From SZUA-378 sp036652815 (GTDB lineage Bacteria > Bacillota > Clostridia > Lachnospirales > Lachnospiraceae): 30,099 nucleotides of DNA. Location: assembly GCA_036652815.1 (NCBI GenBank), contig JAVVVE010000027.1, positions 1 through 30,099 of the forward strand, given 5' to 3'. The position numbers and the translations under genes were made by a program. This document shows, one piece after another, positions 7,166 through 14,859 of the stretch. The notes under the pieces are model-generated. The model made no database searches, was not told where the DNA came from, and saw only the letters and a program-made list of their open reading frames with translations. Within the stretch, counting starts at the first letter, position 1. Each line of letters opens with the position of its first letter.

Positions 7166-8701
7166 TTACTCCACTCTTCCCATACGTACATCTTCAAATT
7201 CAATCAACATCTCTTCACTTGGCGGAGGAGTCAATAGACTGACTACGAGAATCAACAATAGACTAATCCCAAATCCAACTACCAAAGAATAAAGTCCCGT
7301 TACATCGCCAAGTGTTTGTCCCGCTATCATAGGGATGTAATCCCAAACAAGTACCGTAAGGGCACCCGATGCAATCCCGGCTATAGCTCCCTGCAGGTTG
7401 GTTCTTTTCCAGAATAAAGACAATAATACGATAGGTCCAAATGCTGAACCAAGACCAGCCCATGCATTAGATACCAAGCCCATAATCGAGCTGTCCGGAT
7501 TCAACGCAATCACATATGCCAGAACTGCAACCGCTATTACGGTAACTCTGCTGATTCTAAGAACAGTCTTATCATCTGCATCTTTTTTAATGACGCCTTT
7601 GAAGATATCCTCTGCCACACTGGATGCTGTTACTAGCAATTGTGAATCTGCTGTTGACATAATCGCCGCCAAAATACCACAAAGGAAGATTCCGCCTACA
7701 ATTGGCATTGCCAAATCACTGGTAAATACTTTAATGATCATCTCAATAAATACTTTTTCAGATGCTGCGCCTTCTAATATGGTTGGAAGATATGCTCTCC
7801 CTATCACACCAATGGCACAGGCAAAGAGTAATGAGATTGCAACCCAGATAATAGCTACGCTCTTAGACTTATTTAATTCCTTCTCATTCTTAACTGCCAT
7901 AAAACGCACCAGAATATGAGGCATACCGCAATAACCAAGTCCCCATGCCAACTGCGATATAATATCGATCGCCTTATAAGGTTCTCCATTGTTATAAGCC
8001 AGGCTAAGATAAGTAGACGCACCGCCTGTTACTCCCGTATCGTTTAATGCTGATATCAAATTACCGCTTCCGATTAATTGATATGCCACAATCGGGACTA
8101 CCAGCAAGCCAATCAGCATCAACGTCCCCTGAATGAAATCGGTAACACAGACCGCCATGAATCCACCCATGAAAGTATAGATCAAAATAACCGCAGCGCC
8201 AATAGTCAGTGCAATGCGATAATCCAGTCCAAATACTGAATTAAACAATTTACCGCCTGCTGCGAGTGCAGATGCTGTATACACCAAGAAAAAAATAACT
8301 ATAGTAATAGAAGAAATGCACAGTAAAATTCTCTTTTTGTCATGAAATCTATTCTCAAAATAAGTTGGAAGCGTCAGTGCATTGTTCGCACGAATCGTAT
8401 ATCTTCGCAGTCTCCCCGAGATGAACAGCCAATTGCAAACGGTACCAACAAATAGTCCAACCGCAATCCATGCCTGCCCTGTTCCAAGTGCGTAAATGGA
8501 TCCCGGCAGCCCCATCAAGAGCCATCCACTCATATCAGAAGCTTGTGCTGACAATGCCGCCACAAATCCACCTAACTGCCTGCCACCCAAAAAATAATCT
8601 TCTGAAGTATTATTTCCTTTTGCACATACAACTCCCACGATAATCATAACAAGTAAGTAAATTGCAAATGCCACTATTATCCATCCTATTGAGTCACTCA
8701 T
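7166..8701 (-). CDS. putP: Sodium/proline symporter
   Basis: This is a sodium:solute symporter family (SSS) membrane protein that most likely imports proline together with Na+. The 511-residue product has 12-13 hydrophobic segments. It carries the PutP-like N terminus with SEDYFLGGRQLGG (about residues 33-45), SAQASDMSGWLLMGLPGS (about 51-68) and the NNALTLPTYFENRF region after the third membrane segment. A TTGACT-17-TATAAT promoter and a GGAG site support the ATG at 8701. No GC-rich terminator follows the stop; the next 50 bases lead straight into the rpsJ promoter. Its place between tuf and rpsJ is unrelated to ribosome function. Substrate choice within the family is inferred from overall similarity. 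Confidence 0.93.
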   Translation of the reverse strand: MSDSIGWIIVAFAIYLLVMIIVGVVCAKGNNTSEDYFLGGRQLGGFVAALSAQASDMSGWLLMGLPGSIYALGTGQAWIAVGLFVGTVCNWLFISGRLRRYTIRANNALTLPTYFENRFHDKKRILLCISSITIVIFFLVYTASALAAGGKLFNSVFGLDYRIALTIGAAVILIYTFMGGFMAVCVTDFIQGTLMLIGLLVVPIVAYQLIGSGNLISALNDTGVTGGASTYLSLAYNNGEPYKAIDIISQLAWGLGYCGMPHILVRFMAVKNEKELNKSKSVAIIWVAISLLFACAIGVIGRAYLPTILEGAASEKVFIEMIIKVFTSDLAMPIVGGIFLCGILAAIMSTADSQLLVTASSVAEDIFKGVIKKDADDKTVLRISRVTVIAVAVLAYVIALNPDSSIMGLVSNAWAGLGSAFGPIVLLSLFWKRTNLQGAIAGIASGALTVLVWDYIPMIAGQTLGDVTGLYSLVVGFGISLLLILVVSLLTPPPSEEMLIEFEDVRMGRVE

Positions 8702-8745
8702 ACTAATTCTCCATTTCTCTCTTTTTTATACACAAAACTCGTTTC

Positions 8746-8774
8746 ATTATAATCTATCATGACTAACTAGTCAA
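8746..8774 (-). promoter_or_regulatory. Promoter of putP
   Basis: The -35 TTGACT (8774-8769) and -10 TATAAT (8751-8746) are separated by 17 bases and read toward putP. The transcript would start near 8739, giving a short leader of about 38 bases. The -35 box overlaps the inverted repeat at 8760-8773. Confidence 0.85.
8760..8773. promoter_or_regulatory. 14-base inverted repeat, possible operator
   Basis: TGACTA (8760-8765) and TAGTCA (8768-8773) form a perfect dyad with a two-base centre. It covers part of the putP -35 region and its spacer and lies about 18 bases upstream of the divergent -10 box of the methyltransferase gene. This is a good position for a dimeric regulator acting on putP or on both. 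No regulator gene is adjacent, so the assignment is only positional. Confidence 0.45.
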
Positions 8775-8787
8775 ATAATTCATGATA

Positions 8788-8796
8788 TGCTATAAT
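8788..8796 (+). promoter_or_regulatory. Extended -10 promoter of the methyltransferase gene
   Basis: TGC followed by TATAAT (8791-8796) is an extended -10 element reading toward the gene at 8825. No good -35 box lies at the right distance, which extended -10 promoters do not need. The start would be near 8803, leaving about 22 bases before the ATG and including the AAAGGAG site. Confidence 0.7.
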
Positions 8797-8824
8797 TCGA
8801 ACATATAAAAGGAGTATAACGATT

Positions 8825-9688
8825 ATGTGGATTGCAGAGAATTGGAATGATTATGAAGTATTGGATACTTCAAGCGGTGAGAAATTAGAACGTTGGGGAA
8901 CCTATATATTAGTTCGCCCCGACCCACAGGTGATCTGGAACACCCCGCATGTACACAGTGACTGGAGCCACAAGAACGGGCACTATCATCGCAGCAGCCA
9001 AGGTGGTGGCGAATGGGAATTCATAAACCTGCCAAAAGAGTGGCAGATTCATTATAAAGAACTTACTTTTAATCTAAAACCATTTAGCTTTAAGCATACC
9101 GGCCTCTTTCCTGAACAGGCGGCTAATTGGGATTGGTTTTCTTCTCTTATAAGGCAATCCAACAGACCGCTTAAGGTACTAAACCTGTTTGCTTATACCG
9201 GTGGTGCTACACTGGCTGCAGCAAAAGCCGGTGCCTCGGTAACTCACGTAGACGCTTCCAAGGGCATGGTGGCATGGGCAAAAGAAAATGCAGTTTCCTC
9301 CGGACTGGGCGAAGCACCGATTCGTTGGTTGGTAGATGACTGCGTGAAATTTGTCGAGCGAGAGATTCGCAGAGGAAATACCTATGATGCCATCATTATG
9401 GATCCACCTTCCTATGGAAGAGGCCCAAAAGGCGAGATCTGGAAGATAGAGGATTCCATCTATCCTTTTATAACATTAACTGCTCAATTATTATCTAAGA
9501 CTCCTTTGTTCTATCTCGTTAATTCTTATACTACCGGCTTACAGCCCGCTGTTTTATCCTATATGATCCATACTGCCATCGTATCTAAGTTTGGCGGTCA
9601 GGTGGAAGCTGGCGAAATCGGACTCCCCGTCACAGCGAGCGGTCTTGTATTGCCTTGCGGTGCCTCGGGCCGATGGTTTCATTCTTAA
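8825..9688 (+). CDS. Class I SAM-dependent methyltransferase, RlmI-like
   Basis: The only gene on the plus strand. The 287-residue product is a Rossmann-fold methyltransferase. The SAM-binding motif I is LNLFAYTGG at about residues 119-127, the acidic residue after strand 2 is Asp143 (HVDAS), and motif IV is DPPSYGRG at 193-200. The DPPS(Y/F) type motif places it with the RlmI/RlmK-like group (Methyltrans_SAM), which mostly methylates rRNA bases. It is shorter than RlmI (near 396 residues) and lacks the N-terminal PUA domain. The first 100 residues are instead rich in Trp and His and may be a distinct substrate-binding part. The exact target is unknown. An AAAGGAG site and an extended -10 promoter support the ATG. 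Its stop overlaps that of the convergent gene by four bases. Confidence 0.85.
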   Translation: MWIAENWNDYEVLDTSSGEKLERWGTYILVRPDPQVIWNTPHVHSDWSHKNGHYHRSSQGGGEWEFINLPKEWQIHYKELTFNLKPFSFKHTGLFPEQAANWDWFSSLIRQSNRPLKVLNLFAYTGGATLAAAKAGASVTHVDASKGMVAWAKENAVSSGLGEAPIRWLVDDCVKFVEREIRRGNTYDAIIMDPPSYGRGPKGEIWKIEDSIYPFITLTAQLLSKTPLFYLVNSYTTGLQPAVLSYMIHTAIVSKFGGQVEAGEIGLPVTASGLVLPCGASGRWFHS

Positions 9689-10125
9689 AACCGGTGCTGC
9701 ATACGTGCCAGAATATTATTCGGCGTATAAACGATCGGTGCATAGCTTGGAAATCTCGTAATCATGCGATAAAGATATAGTAATACCATACCGATCAGAA
9801 TCAAACCGGCCATCTGCTTCCATCCGCTCATGGGTTTACCGCACCAGTATCTTCGATAAACGCACCACAGAGCCAGTGCCATCCATGCAAATGCAAAAGG
9901 GTTAAGATTCCATCCGCGCACAAATTGTCCTGTTAGGATGCAAAGTACCGCTCGAACCATACCACAGCCCGGGCAAGGCAATCCCGTCATGATAACCATG
10001 GGACAGAATGCATGAAAAATCAGCTTTGTAAAGCAATAATAAAGAAAAGCCGCTATCATGACCCATTTGTAACTGTTTAAATCAGTCATAAAACGTTTGA
10101 AACATTGTTTACCTCGTATTTTCAC
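9685..10125 (-). CDS. DUF2752 family membrane protein
   Basis: The 146-residue product has three or four hydrophobic segments and the marks of DUF2752: a cysteine before the motif (Cys41, in AFCPMVIMTG), then PCPGCG at 50-55, an Arg at 58, and a GWNLNPFAF segment around 71-79. The biochemical role of this family is not established; the CPGC pair suggests metal binding or redox chemistry. The start is GTG at 10125, with a GGGAG site about ten bases upstream. It lies 35 bases downstream of the tuf terminator hairpin without a clear promoter, so it may depend on read-through from tuf. Confidence 0.8.
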   Translation of the reverse strand: MKIRGKQCFKRFMTDLNSYKWVMIAAFLYYCFTKLIFHAFCPMVIMTGLPCPGCGMVRAVLCILTGQFVRGWNLNPFAFAWMALALWCVYRRYWCGKPMSGWKQMAGLILIGMVLLYLYRMITRFPSYAPIVYTPNNILARMQHRF

Positions 10126-10159
10126 GCACTTATTCTCCCTACATTACCTATTCTTCTTT

Positions 10160-10196
10160 AAAAAATAACGCAACCCTTTATCAACAAAGGGTTGCG
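10160..10196 (-). terminator. Intrinsic terminator of tuf
   Basis: A perfect 11-base-pair stem, CGCAACCCTTT (10169-10179) with AAAGGGTTGCG (10186-10196), has a six-base loop. On the minus strand it is followed by a T-rich run (TTATTTTTT). It lies 24 bases after the tuf stop. Confidence 0.93.
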
Positions 10197-10220
10197 TCTA
10201 TTTTTAATCAATATAACTAT

Positions 10221-11414
10221 TTATTTGATAATTGTAGCAACACGTCCTGAACCAACAGTACGTCCACCTTCACGAATAGCGAAAGTCAAACCTTGATCCA
10301 TAGCGATTGGATGAATTAATTCAATTGTCATCTCAATGTTATCACCAGGCATACACATCTCTACGCCTTCCGGTAAATCACACACACCGGTAATATCAGT
10401 TGTTCTGAAGTAGAACTGTGGTCTATAGTTAGTGAAGAAAGGAGTATGACGTCCACCTTCATCTTTTGTCAATACATATACTTGTGCAGTAAACTTAGTA
10501 TGACATTTGATAGAACCCGGTTTTGCAATTACCTGACCTCTTTCGATGTCTTTTCTGTCAACACCACGAAGTAATGCACCGATGTTATCGCCTGCTTGTG
10601 CTTCATCAAGAAGCTTACGGAACATCTCGATACCTGTAACAACAACTTTCTTAACTTCTTCTTTAACACCGATGATCTCTACTTCATCTTGAATATGAAG
10701 AACACCAGCCTCTACTCTACCAGTTGCAACTGTACCACGACCGGTAATAGAGAATACATCCTCTACAGGCATTAAGAAAGGTTTTTCTGTATCGCGCTTA
10801 GGATCCGGAATCCAGCTATCAACTGCATCCATTAAATCCATGATCTTGTCTCCCCATGGGCCGGTTGGATCTTCAAGAGCCTTTAATGCAGAACCTTGAA
10901 TAATCGGTGTATCATCACCAGGGAATTCATATTCTGACAATAACTCTCTGATCTCCATCTCAACTAATTCAAGGATCTCATCATCATCAACCATATCACA
11001 TTTGTTCATAAATACAACGATGTAAGGAACACCAACCTGACGTGAAAGTAGGATATGTTCTTTTGTCTGAGCCATAACACCATCTGTAGCAGCTACAACT
11101 AAGATAGCTCCATCCATCTGAGCAGCACCGGTAATCATATTCTTAACGTAATCGGCATGTCCTGGACAGTCAACATGTGCATAATGTCTCTTATCTGTAG
11201 AATACTCTACGTGAGAAGTTGAAATCGTAATACCACGTTCTCTTTCTTCCGGAGCCTTATCAATATTTGCGAAATCTACAGCAGCATTTCCTTCTACTCT
11301 TTGGCTCAATGTCTTTGTAATAGCAGCCGTTAATGTTGTTTTACCATGATCAACGTGACCGATGGTTCCGATGTTACAATGGGGTTTATTTCTTTCGAAT
11401 TTAGCTTTAGCCAT
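10221..11414 (-). CDS. tuf: Elongation factor Tu
   Basis: EF-Tu is the GTPase that brings aminoacyl-tRNA to the ribosomal A site. The 397-residue product is full length and has all GTP-binding motifs: GHVDHGKT at 19-26, DCPGHAD at 82-88 (with the catalytic His at 86), then NKCD and GSAL. The C-terminal domains are complete, ending RTVGSGRVATIIK. The ATG at 11414 has an AAAGGAGG site. Besides read-through from fusA, it has a good promoter of its own at 11485-11513, so it can be expressed above the rest of the str operon. Confidence 0.98.
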   Translation of the reverse strand: MAKAKFERNKPHCNIGTIGHVDHGKTTLTAAITKTLSQRVEGNAAVDFANIDKAPEERERGITISTSHVEYSTDKRHYAHVDCPGHADYVKNMITGAAQMDGAILVVAATDGVMAQTKEHILLSRQVGVPYIVVFMNKCDMVDDDEILELVEMEIRELLSEYEFPGDDTPIIQGSALKALEDPTGPWGDKIMDLMDAVDSWIPDPKRDTEKPFLMPVEDVFSITGRGTVATGRVEAGVLHIQDEVEIIGVKEEVKKVVVTGIEMFRKLLDEAQAGDNIGALLRGVDRKDIERGQVIAKPGSIKCHTKFTAQVYVLTKDEGGRHTPFFTNYRPQFYFRTTDITGVCDLPEGVEMCMPGDNIEMTIELIHPIAMDQGLTFAIREGGRTVGSGRVATIIK

Positions 11415-11478
11415 TTCTAAAGTCCTCCTTTAATTTGCTTTCATTAATATAGTTTTATTTTATCTTTTGCTCGAACTA

Positions 11479-11505
11479 ACTTTGATTATAGTAAATAATC
11501 AAAGT
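11479..11505. repeat. Perfect 11-base inverted repeat over the tuf promoter
   Basis: ACTTTGATTAT (11479-11489) and ATAATCAAAGT (11495-11505) are exact reverse complements around a five-base centre. One arm contains most of the -10 box and the other fills the spacer toward the -35 box. In RNA initiated upstream (from fusA) it could fold into a hairpin, but no T-run follows, so it is not a standard terminator. It could be an operator. Confidence 0.6.
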
Positions 11506-11513
11506 TTTTTCAA
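11485..11513 (-). promoter_or_regulatory. Internal promoter of tuf
   Basis: The -35 TTGAAA (11513-11508) and consensus -10 TATAAT (11490-11485), 17 bases apart, read toward tuf. The start would be near 11478, giving a leader of about 64 bases that is A/T-rich with no strong structure. Confidence 0.85.
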
Positions 11514-11546
11514 GCATATTTTAATATTTAATCAATTCTTTCCTTA

Positions 11547-13664
11547 TTACTTTTCTTTGGAAGCAAGCACTTTCTCTTGAACTGATTTAGGAACTTGTTC
11601 GTATTTCTCAAAGAACATTGAATAATTACCACGTCCCTGTGTTTTAGAACGAAGATCTGTTGCATATCCAAACATCTCTGCCAGTGGAACAAATCCTTTG
11701 ACAAGTTTGCCATTGCCGATATCTTCCATACCTTCGATACGACCTCTTCTTGAGTTGATATCACCGATAACATCACCCATATATTCTTCAGGCATCGTTA
11801 CTTCAACCTTCATGATAGGTTCTAAGAGCACCGGAGCACCTTTTGCCATAGCATCTTTAAATGCCAGGGAACCTGCGATATGGAATGCCATCTCGGATGA
11901 ATCGACTTCATGGTAAGAACCATCATATACTGTAGCGTGTACGCCGACAACCGGGAATCCACCAAGATTACCTGCTTTGGTAGCTTCTTCGATACCTTCG
12001 CCTACTGCCGGGATATATTCCTTTGGAATAGAACCACCAACAACCGCTACATCAAATTTGAACAGTTCTTCACCGTTCGCATCCATTGGTTCGAATTTAA
12101 CTTTACAGTGTCCGTATTGTCCACGACCACCGGATTGTTTTGCATACTTACTGTCGATATCAACAGACTTGGTGAGTGCTTCTTTGTAAGCAACCTGAGG
12201 TGCGCCTACATTGGCTTCTACTTTAAACTCTCGCAATAATCTATCTACGATAATCTCAAGATGAAGCTCACCCATACCTGCGATAATGGTTTGACCTGTC
12301 TCTGTATTGGTATGAGCACGGAATGTAGGATCTTCTTCTGCTAATTTAGCTAATGATTCTCCTAATTTTCCCTGGCTGGCTTTTGTCTTAGGCTCAATTG
12401 CCAATTCAATAACCGGTTCCGGGAACTCCATTGATTCAAGAATAACCGGGTGCTGCTCATCACAGATAGTATCACCTGTTGTAGTATATTTGAATCCAAC
12501 TGCTGACGCAATGTCTCCTGAATATACTTTATCTAAATCTTCTCTTTTATTTGCATGCATCTGTAAGATACGTCCTACACGCTCTTTTTTATTCTTAGTT
12601 GCATTCAATACATAAGAACCTGCATTGATAGAACCGGAATATACTCTGAAGAATGCGAGTTTACCTACAAATGGATCAGTCATAATCTTAAATGCAAGTG
12701 CTGAGAATGGTTCCTCGTCAGAAGAATGTCTTACTGTAGGATTACCTTCCAAGTCAACACCATCGATTGGTGGTATATCAATTGGAGATGGCATATATTC
12801 TACTACTGCATCTAAGAGTTTTTGTACACCTTTATTCCTGTATGCTGTACCACAGCAAACCGGAATCGCCGTACATTCGCAAGTTCCCTTACGAAGTGTT
12901 GCTTTTAATGTCTCTACGGACGGTTCGTTACCATCTAAATATTCAAGCATCAGATCATCATCCAGCTCACAAATCTTCTCGATCAGCTCACCGCGATAAA
13001 GTTCTGCATCTTCTTGCATATCTGCAGGAATATCTTCAACTGTGATATCTTCCCCTTTTTCATCATGATAGATGTATGCTTTCATCTCAAATAAATCAAT
13101 GATGCCTTGGAAGTTATCTTCCTTGCCAATTGGCAATTGTAAACAAATGGTATTCTTACCTAGTCTTGTCTTAATCTGTTCTACTGTACCATAGAAATTA
13201 GCGCCCAAGATATCCATCTTGTTGACAAATGCCATTCTAGGTACATTGTAGGTATCAGCCTGTCTCCATACGTTCTCTGATTGTGGTTCAACACCACCTT
13301 TTGCACAGAAAACACCTACTGCACCATCCAATACACGTAGGGAACGCTCTACTTCAACAGTAAAGTCAACATGTCCCGGTGTATCGATAATATTGATACG
13401 ATGCTCTAACGCACCTTCTTTGATCTTGCTTTCTTTATGCAATGTCCAGTGACAGGTGGTAGCGGCTGATGTGATAGTGATGCCTCTCTCTTGCTCCTGC
13501 TCCATCCAGTCCATGGTAGCAGTACCTTCGTGAGTATCCCCAATCTTATAGTTGATACCGGTATAATATAAGATACGTTCCGTAAGAGTTGTCTTACCCG
13601 CATCGATATGAGCCATTATACCAATATTCCTGGTTCTCTCTAATGGATATTCTCTTCCAGCCAA
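11547..13664 (-). CDS. fusA: Elongation factor G
   Basis: EF-G is the GTPase that moves tRNA and mRNA through the ribosome and, with RRF, splits ribosomes after termination. The 705-residue product has AHIDAGKT (18-25), the EQERGITI switch region, DTPGHVDF and NKMD, followed by the complete domains II-V. The start codon is TTG at 13664, read as Met. The GGAGG site lies seven bases ahead, and MAGREYPLERTRNIGIMAHID fits the family start. A TTG start on such an abundant protein is unusual. It follows rpsG by 14 bases. Confidence 0.97.
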   Translation of the reverse strand: MAGREYPLERTRNIGIMAHIDAGKTTLTERILYYTGINYKIGDTHEGTATMDWMEQEQERGITITSAATTCHWTLHKESKIKEGALEHRINIIDTPGHVDFTVEVERSLRVLDGAVGVFCAKGGVEPQSENVWRQADTYNVPRMAFVNKMDILGANFYGTVEQIKTRLGKNTICLQLPIGKEDNFQGIIDLFEMKAYIYHDEKGEDITVEDIPADMQEDAELYRGELIEKICELDDDLMLEYLDGNEPSVETLKATLRKGTCECTAIPVCCGTAYRNKGVQKLLDAVVEYMPSPIDIPPIDGVDLEGNPTVRHSSDEEPFSALAFKIMTDPFVGKLAFFRVYSGSINAGSYVLNATKNKKERVGRILQMHANKREDLDKVYSGDIASAVGFKYTTTGDTICDEQHPVILESMEFPEPVIELAIEPKTKASQGKLGESLAKLAEEDPTFRAHTNTETGQTIIAGMGELHLEIIVDRLLREFKVEANVGAPQVAYKEALTKSVDIDSKYAKQSGGRGQYGHCKVKFEPMDANGEELFKFDVAVVGGSIPKEYIPAVGEGIEEATKAGNLGGFPVVGVHATVYDGSYHEVDSSEMAFHIAGSLAFKDAMAKGAPVLLEPIMKVEVTMPEEYMGDVIGDINSRRGRIEGMEDIGNGKLVKGFVPLAEMFGYATDLRSKTQGRGNYSMFFEKYEQVPKSVQEKVLASKEK

Positions 13665-13678
13665 GGTATTTCCTCCTT

Positions 13679-14149
13679 TTAGAATCTGTAGTGAGCAAAA
13701 GCTTTATTTGCTTCAGCCATTTTATGCATATCTTCTTTTTTCTTAACTGCTGCTCCCGTATTGTTTGCTGCATCAAGAATCTCATTCGCCAAACGGTCTT
13801 CCATTGTTTTCTCGCCTCTTTTGCGTGAATACGTTGTAAGCCAACGAAGAGCTAATGCCTGACGTCTCTCAGGTCTTACTTCGATGGGAACTTGATAAGT
13901 TGCTCCACCAATACGTCTTGCCTTTACTTCGAGAACCGGCATAATATTATTCATTGCCTCTTCGAATACATCAACAGCAGGTTTCTCTGTTTTAGCTTCC
14001 ACTGTCTTGAACGCTCCGTATACAATCTTTTGAGCTACTCCCTTTTTACCATCTAACATGATATTATTAACAAGTTTTGTAACTACTTTATTACTGTATA
14101 ACGGATCCGCCAATACATCTCTTTTTTGAATATGTCCTTTACGTGGCAC
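13679..14149 (-). CDS. rpsG: 30S ribosomal protein uS7
   Basis: S7 starts assembly of the 30S head and contacts E-site tRNA. The 156-residue product has the family length and start (MPRKGHIQKRDVLADP), and the GGATYQVPIEVRPERRQALALRW segment near residues 80-102. The start codon is GTG at 14149, with an AAGGAGGG site upstream. A 159-base space separates it from rpsL; in E. coli the equivalent space is the S7 feedback site. Confidence 0.97.
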   Translation of the reverse strand: MPRKGHIQKRDVLADPLYSNKVVTKLVNNIMLDGKKGVAQKIVYGAFKTVEAKTEKPAVDVFEEAMNNIMPVLEVKARRIGGATYQVPIEVRPERRQALALRWLTTYSRKRGEKTMEDRLANEILDAANNTGAAVKKKEDMHKMAEANKAFAHYRF

Positions 14150-14308
14150 GTTTCTTCCCTCCTTATTATGATTAATAGATCATCGGTACTCACAAAATTG
14201 TTCCATGTGTTCGCGCTGCATTTCATATATCTAGCACCAAGATGCCCGAATCTGAATTCCAACACTAACTTTAGTTACCTTGTGGTACATAGCAGTCATG
14301 GGGGCTCC
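14150..14308 (-). promoter_or_regulatory. Long rpsL-rpsG intercistronic region, possible S7 control site
   Basis: At 159 bases this is far longer than the other gaps in the str operon (rpsG-fusA is 14). I find only short pairings, such as CACA/TGTG around 14197-14215. No good -35/-10 pair and no T-run hairpin are seen. Its location matches the E. coli S12-S7 spacer that S7 binds to repress translation. The link is by position only. Confidence 0.35.
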
Positions 14309-14728
14309 CTATTTAGCTGCTTTTGGTCTCTTGGCACCGTACTTAGAACGAGCCTGTCTCCTGTTAGCGACTCCTGCAGTATCAAGTGTACCACGGATTA
14401 CATGGTATCTTGTTCCTGGTAAGTCTTTTACTCTACCGCCTCTGATAAGAACAACACTATGTTCTTGCAGGTTATGGCCTTCTCCCGGAATGTAGCTTGT
14501 TACTTCGATTCCGTTAGAAAGACGAACTCTGGCGATTTTTCTGAGTGCTGAGTTAGGTTTCTTAGGTGTCGCTGTCTTAACAGCTGTACAAACACCTCTT
14601 TTTTGTGGTGCTGAAGACTCTGTAGACTTCTTTCTTAAAGAGTTGTACCCTTTTTGAAGAGCAGGTGCAGTTGACTTCTTAACTGATGTTTGTCTTCCTT
14701 TTCTAACTAACTGGTTAAATGTTGGCAT
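14309..14728 (-). CDS. rpsL: 30S ribosomal protein uS12
   Basis: S12 lies in the decoding centre and controls accuracy. The 139-residue product starts MPTFNQLVRKGRQTS. It contains the TPKKPNSALRK and GGRVKDLPGTRYH loops, in which the lysines altered in streptomycin-resistant strains are the unaltered residues. The short insertion RKKSTESSAPQKRG near residues 32-45 is common in Firmicutes. An ACAGGAGGTG site precedes the ATG. It is the first gene of the str operon here. Confidence 0.98.
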   Translation of the reverse strand: MPTFNQLVRKGRQTSVKKSTAPALQKGYNSLRKKSTESSAPQKRGVCTAVKTATPKKPNSALRKIARVRLSNGIEVTSYIPGEGHNLQEHSVVLIRGGRVKDLPGTRYHVIRGTLDTAGVANRRQARSKYGAKRPKAAK

Positions 14729-14764
14729 TCTGATTCACCTCCTGTGATGTGGATTATAAGTTTC

Positions 14765-14810
14765 CAGACAGTTCCTTGGTCCTGTCTGTCTGCGTGCATT
14801 AAAAAAATGC
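14765..14810 (-). promoter_or_regulatory. Hairpins in the rpsL leader
   Basis: The roughly 95-base leader of rpsL can form CAGACAG (14765-14771) with CTGTCTG (14782-14788) around a ten-base loop. It can also form GCATT (14796-14800) with AATGC (14806-14810) around an A5 loop (U5 in the RNA). Neither looks like a terminator in the reading direction. A control role is possible but not shown. Confidence 0.45.
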
Positions 14811-14830
14811 GTTCTTATACACGCTTGATA

Positions 14831-14859
14831 ATTATACTTGCGCACGTATCAATTGTCAA
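14831..14859 (-). promoter_or_regulatory. Consensus promoter of the str operon
   Basis: The -35 TTGACA (14859-14854) and -10 TATAAT (14836-14831) match the sigma-A consensus exactly, with a 17-base spacer. The start should be near 14824. The TGA inside the -35 box is the stop codon of the preceding acyltransferase gene. Confidence 0.93.
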
